Shown in pieces: positions 4,985 to 8,194 of a stretch of DNA of 8,194 bases. The stretch covers positions 1-8,194 of the forward strand of contig CALKHY010000084.1 in the NCBI GenBank assembly GCA_937988795.1. The letters run 5' to 3'. Position 1 is the stretch's first letter, and every line of letters starts with the position of its first letter. The notes below the pieces were generated by a model. The model was not told the DNA's origin. It ran no database searches and worked only from the letters and a program-made list of their open reading frames with translations. The position numbers and the translations under genes were made by a program. Source of the DNA: an uncultured Candidatus Saccharibacteria bacterium (GTDB lineage Bacteria; Patescibacteriota; Saccharimonadia; Saccharimonadales; UBA4665).

Positions 4985-7900
4985 GTGGAACCCCAAAACC
5001 CAAATACCACCCCCATTCCTCCCATTGGTGACGACTCGCAATCGCCGCCCTCCTTGGCTGTGGCTCCAGAACCAGTATCCCCCGAGCTCCTGTCTTCCGA
5101 CCCTTCAGGCTCGTATTCGTATACTCCGGACATCATGCCTGCCAATCCACAGAAAGGCAAATTCCGTAGGCTCATGCGGCTATTCCTCAAGTGGGGAGCG
5201 GTGGCTATTGCGGTGGTCGCACTCATTGGTGTTGGCGTGCTGCTTGTATGGAGTAGCCGCCGGGAAGCAGCCCGCCTGACAACCGCCAACCCTTCCGACT
5301 CATTCGAAACGCAAACTGTTCCCTTAGACTCACTCGCCGTTGACTTTGTCCAGAAAGCACTAGTTGTCCGTCGGGTCATCGTCAACGGGCAACTGCAGGT
5401 AGGTGAGGGCATGATATTAACCCCATCGCTCCAGCCATCCGCCCCACAGCCCGGCCAGCTGTACTACGACCAGAACACCAATCTGCTTGGCTACTTCAAC
5501 GGCACCGAATTCGTCTACCTGGACGCTGTAGAAATTCCCGACATCGTCATCCATCCAAGTGTTGAGCAGATCGCCGGCCTCACTGGCCAGATTGGCCTTG
5601 GCCCTGGGCTGACGGTAGCCGGAGGATCACTCGTCAACAACGGCGTCATATCCCTTGGTGGCAGTACGGGAGCCATTGCCGTGGGCGCTGGCTTAAGCAT
5701 AGCGGGCAATGTACTCCAAAACTCAGGCGTGCTCAACATTGTTGGCGGCAGTGGTATCCAGGTCACAGACGACGGCAGCGGCACCTACACCATCGCCAAC
5801 GTTGGTGCGGGCAACGGTACTGTATCCAGCTCCGGCGGCACTGTCGGACGCATACCAGTCTTTACCGATGTCCAGAACATAGAAAACTCGCTCATCTCCC
5901 AAAGCGGGATGACAGTTACTGTTAGCGGCGACTTACACGTAGTAACTGGAGGATTAAGCTTAAGTAATCCACTTACCGTCAGTAACGGCGGTACTGGTGC
6001 CACCTCGTTTGCGCCCAACGGCGTCCTCATTGGCAATGGCACTGGCCCCATTACTGCCGTCACTGCTCCGGGACCAAACTTGTGTCTACTTTCTACCGCA
6101 GGCGCGCCAATCTTTACCGCCTGCCCAAGCGCTTCTGGCGTCACAACCCTCAATGGTCTTAATGGCGCACTGACCATTGCCAATGCCAGCGCTGCTGGCA
6201 GTATCATTACCATTGACAACGCCAGCACTTCAGCCAAAGGCATTGCCCAGTTTAGCAGCGCCAACTTTACCGACAACGGTGCGGGCGTCATTAACACTAT
6301 TCAGGACATCCACACTGGCGCTACACCTACTTTCGCTGGATTGAACACAAATAGTATTAATCCCTCCAGCGCACTAACCGTTGGCGCAGCCGGACAAACT
6401 GCATTCCTGCAAGGCTCAACAGCCACCATTGCCGCAGCAAGCGGTGACATTGTGCTCACCAGTGCAGGCCAAATCCGCCTGACCGGCTTTAACTGTTCGG
6501 CATTTGCAAACGGCGGCACGTTAACTACCGACGCATCGGGCAATCTGATATGTGCCAATGATGATGGCGGCCCGGGTGGCGGCGTTTCGTCGGTGAACAG
6601 TCTGGTTGGCGACTTAGTGCTCCAGGGTACAGCTGGCCAGATTGTGGTCACCGATAACGGCAGCGATACGTTGACGTTGAGTTTAGCATCGGACGTCACC
6701 TTGCAGGGCAATACTTTCAATGGCGCCAACCAGCTGGTACAGCTTAACGGCTTCGGTCAGCTTCCCGCTGTTTCTGGTGCGCTACTAACAAATCTTAATG
6801 GCTCGGCTATTAGCAGCGGAACCATCGACAATGCACGTTTGGTAAACGGTGGCGAATTAACGGTAACGGCAGGTACGAACTTAACTGGCGGCGGCAGTGT
6901 TGCATTGGGTGGCACGATAACTCTACATGTAACAGACAACCCGACATTTTCTGGCAATGTTGTGGTTGAAGGTGGAATCATTACCCTTGGAACTGTCGGT
7001 CAGGTCGGCAGTTTAGTCCTTCATGATGGTAATGGCCAAACCACTACGCTCCAAGCAGGCGATTCTACTGGCAATCTAACGTTCATTCTCCCAAGTAGTG
7101 CCGGCAACGTGGCGCAGTGTCTAAAACAAGGTGGCGGCAATCAGCTCATTTGGGATGATTGCGAAGGGGGTCTTGGCGGGATAAGCGGCGTCGTTTCGCT
7201 CAATAGCCTTGGCGGCGCGCTGACCATACAAGGCACTACCAACCGCATCGTCGTCACTGATGACGGCAACGACACCATTACTATCTCTGCGCCGCAGGAT
7301 ATTCACACTGCAGCCAGTCCAACATTTGCCGGCCTAACACTGACCGGCGACGTTGCAGTTGAGGGCGGCACAGTAACAATTGGCTCCACCTCACAGGCTG
7401 CCAGCCTGGTCATTCATGATGGTGATGGTCAAACCGTTACACTCGAGGTTGGCAATCTTGCCAGCGACCTAACATTTATCTTGCCCACTACCGCCGGTAA
7501 TAGTTTTCAGTGTCTTAAGAAAGGTGCCGGTAACCAGCTTATTTGGGATGATTGTGAGGGCGGTAGCGGGCCAAGCGGCGTAACTTCTCTAAACGGGCTG
7601 GTTGCTGCTTTGACACTTCAAGGAACGGCTGATCAGATTGTCGTAAGTGACGATGGTGTTGACACCATTACGCTCAGCCTGGGTGCGGCAGTCACCTTGC
7701 AGGGCAATACCTTCAACGGCGCCAACCAGCTGGTACAGCTTAATGGTTCTGGCGAGTTGCCGGTATTGTCGGGTGTTAACCTTACTAACCTCAATGCTTC
7801 GGCATTGACTATAGGCACTGTGTCAAGCAGCGTCATTTCTGGCGCATACACCGGCATTACTGGTGTTGGCACAATCTCAACAGGCACCTGGCAGGGTGCT

Positions 7901-8194
7901 GCCATTGCCATTGCGCACGGCGGCACTGGCGCAACGACACAACAGGGAGCAATTAATAATCTTTCCGGTCTGACTACCCAGGGCGATTTACTATACCACA
8001 ACGGCACCAATGTTACCCGATTGGCGCGGGGCAGCAGTGGAGAGTGTCTAGTGTCTACCGCCACAACCATCCAGTGGGGCAGCTGTCTTGGTACTAGCGG
8101 TCTGAGCGGCTCTGGAACGTCCGGTACGATCGCTGTCTTTACTGGTACGAACGAACTTGGCGATTCGCTGCTTAGCCAAAGTGCCGATACTGAG
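4985..8194 (+). CDS. giant modular surface protein, tail-fibre/adhesin-like (3' end outside window)
   Basis: A single frame of 1070 codons runs off the window without a stop. Residues 1-60 are Pro/Ser/Thr-rich and cytoplasmic. A basic patch (RRLMRLFLKW, 61-70) precedes one membrane segment at about 71-89, so the rest should be outside, held by a signal anchor. The exported part is Gly/Thr/Asn/Val-rich and beta-like, with units familiar from phage tail fibres and large CPR surface proteins: a P-G-Q-L-Y-Y-D segment, GGTGAT (335 and 979), PTFAGL repeats, LTFILP repeats, and a GV-x-x-LN/VN unit starting at 385, 533, 735 and 865. Ten cysteines form five close pairs. The start is uncertain: GTG at 4985 is the first usable start, yet the promoter geometry points to an ATG at 4931, in frame but followed directly by TAG. 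ATG at 5135 is a further alternative. Attachment to host cells or surfaces is an inference. Confidence 0.85.
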   Translation, partial: MEPQNPNTTPIPPIGDDSQSPPSLAVAPEPVSPELLSSDPSGSYSYTPDIMPANPQKGKFRRLMRLFLKWGAVAIAVVALIGVGVLLVWSSRREAARLTTANPSDSFETQTVPLDSLAVDFVQKALVVRRVIVNGQLQVGEGMILTPSLQPSAPQPGQLYYDQNTNLLGYFNGTEFVYLDAVEIPDIVIHPSVEQIAGLTGQIGLGPGLTVAGGSLVNNGVISLGGSTGAIAVGAGLSIAGNVLQNSGVLNIVGGSGIQVTDDGSGTYTIANVGAGNGTVSSSGGTVGRIPVFTDVQNIENSLISQSGMTVTVSGDLHVVTGGLSLSNPLTVSNGGTGATSFAPNGVLIGNGTGPITAVTAPGPNLCLLSTAGAPIFTACPSASGVTTLNGLNGALTIANASAAGSIITIDNASTSAKGIAQFSSANFTDNGAGVINTIQDIHTGATPTFAGLNTNSINPSSALTVGAAGQTAFLQGSTATIAAASGDIVLTSAGQIRLTGFNCSAFANGGTLTTDASGNLICANDDGGPGGGVSSVNSLVGDLVLQGTAGQIVVTDNGSDTLTLSLASDVTLQGNTFNGANQLVQLNGFGQLPAVSGALLTNLNGSAISSGTIDNARLVNGGELTVTAGTNLTGGGSVALGGTITLHVTDNPTFSGNVVVEGGIITLGTVGQVGSLVLHDGNGQTTTLQAGDSTGNLTFILPSSAGNVAQCLKQGGGNQLIWDDCEGGLGGISGVVSLNSLGGALTIQGTTNRIVVTDDGNDTITISAPQDIHTAASPTFAGLTLTGDVAVEGGTVTIGSTSQAASLVIHDGDGQTVTLEVGNLASDLTFILPTTAGNSFQCLKKGAGNQLIWDDCEGGSGPSGVTSLNGLVAALTLQGTADQIVVSDDGVDTITLSLGAAVTLQGNTFNGANQLVQLNGSGELPVLSGVNLTNLNASALTIGTVSSSVISGAYTGITGVGTISTGTWQGAAIAIAHGGTGATTQQGAINNLSGLTTQGDLLYHNGTNVTRLARGSSGECLVSTATTIQWGSCLGTSGLSGSGTSGTIAVFTGTNELGDSLLSQSADTE
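6695..6750 (+). repeat. direct repeat copy 1 inside the surface-protein gene
   Basis: This 56-base segment encodes V-T-L-Q-G-N-T-F-N-G-A-N-Q-L-V-Q-L-N-G and matches 7691-7746 at all but three positions by my count. All three differences are synonymous third-base changes. The copies are 996 bases (332 codons) apart. Confidence 0.85.
6965..7171 (+). repeat. 69-residue module copy 1 (VEGG to DDCEGG)
   Basis: Codes for a 69-residue block running from VEGG through HDGNGQTTTL, LTFILP and QCLKQGGGNQLIWDDCEGG. It aligns without gaps to the block encoded at 7358-7564, with about two thirds of residues identical by my count. The block ends in a Gly-rich hinge followed by the next GV-x-SLN unit. Confidence 0.85.
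7358..7564 (+). repeat. 69-residue module copy 2 (VEGG to DDCEGG)
   Basis: The second copy of the module at 6965-7171, offset by 393 bases (131 codons). The last 19 residues, containing the cysteine pair, are the most conserved part (QCLK, then GNQLIWDDCEGG). Confidence 0.85.
7691..7746 (+). repeat. direct repeat copy 2 inside the surface-protein gene
   Basis: The partner of 6695-6750, encoding the same 19-residue segment. The near-identity at DNA level contrasts with the more diverged flanks, which suggests recent duplication or gene conversion of this stretch. Confidence 0.85.

Noticed and set aside
5515..8070. Several long minus-strand open frames opposite the surface-protein gene
   Set aside because: They are Pro/Leu/Val-rich mirror images of the Gly/Thr/Asn-rich codons of the plus-strand gene and carry no family motifs.

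Overview
The window looks like a piece of bacterial chromosome, most likely from the Candidate Phyla Radiation (Patescibacteria). Saccharibacteria (TM7) would be my first guess, but this is inferred from gene style and not proven. The clues are a chromosomal-type ParA/ParB pair whose ParB begins with a K-K-G-L-G-R-G motif, a signal peptidase I with a short Pro-rich cytoplasmic tail, small single-pass membrane proteins without known names, and a very large, low-complexity, phage-tail-fibre-like surface protein. No rRNA, tRNA, CRISPR array or insertion sequence is visible. The standard stop codons fit all the recognisable genes, so I see no sign of UGA recoding.

Layout: (1) 26-949 (+) and 954-1502 (-) are two convergent genes for single-pass membrane proteins, only 4 bases apart at their 3' ends. 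Their extracytoplasmic C-terminal domains look like distant relatives. (2) 1503-1670 is an AT-rich divergent promoter region. (3) 1671-3282 (+) is a parA-parB operon with a 14-base overlap. (4) 3311-3970 (-) is lepB, convergent with parB. (5) About 3971-4930 is a gene-poor stretch of about 960 bases. It holds several perfect inverted repeats, a pair of interleaved inverted repeats that could form an RNA pseudoknot, three A-rich and G/T-poor tracts, and terminator-like elements. (6) From 4985 (GTG) to beyond the end at 8194 (+) one uninterrupted reading frame of 1070 codons encodes an N-terminally anchored surface protein built of repeated beta-rich modules. All ten of its cysteines fall in five close pairs.

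How the genes fit together: ParA and ParB would segregate the chromosome. LepB processes exported proteins and sits next to a large exported adhesin-like protein, although that protein's own membrane segment looks more like an uncleaved signal anchor. The two small membrane proteins have no role I can assign.

The most interesting points are a recurring geometry (a -10 hexamer exactly 10 bases before an ATG, implying nearly leaderless transcripts) at three genes, and the fact that for the giant surface-protein gene this geometry points to an ATG immediately followed by an in-frame TAG. A GTG 18 codons downstream is then the first usable start. This could be a point nonsense mutation, an assembly error or a start-stop regulatory element.
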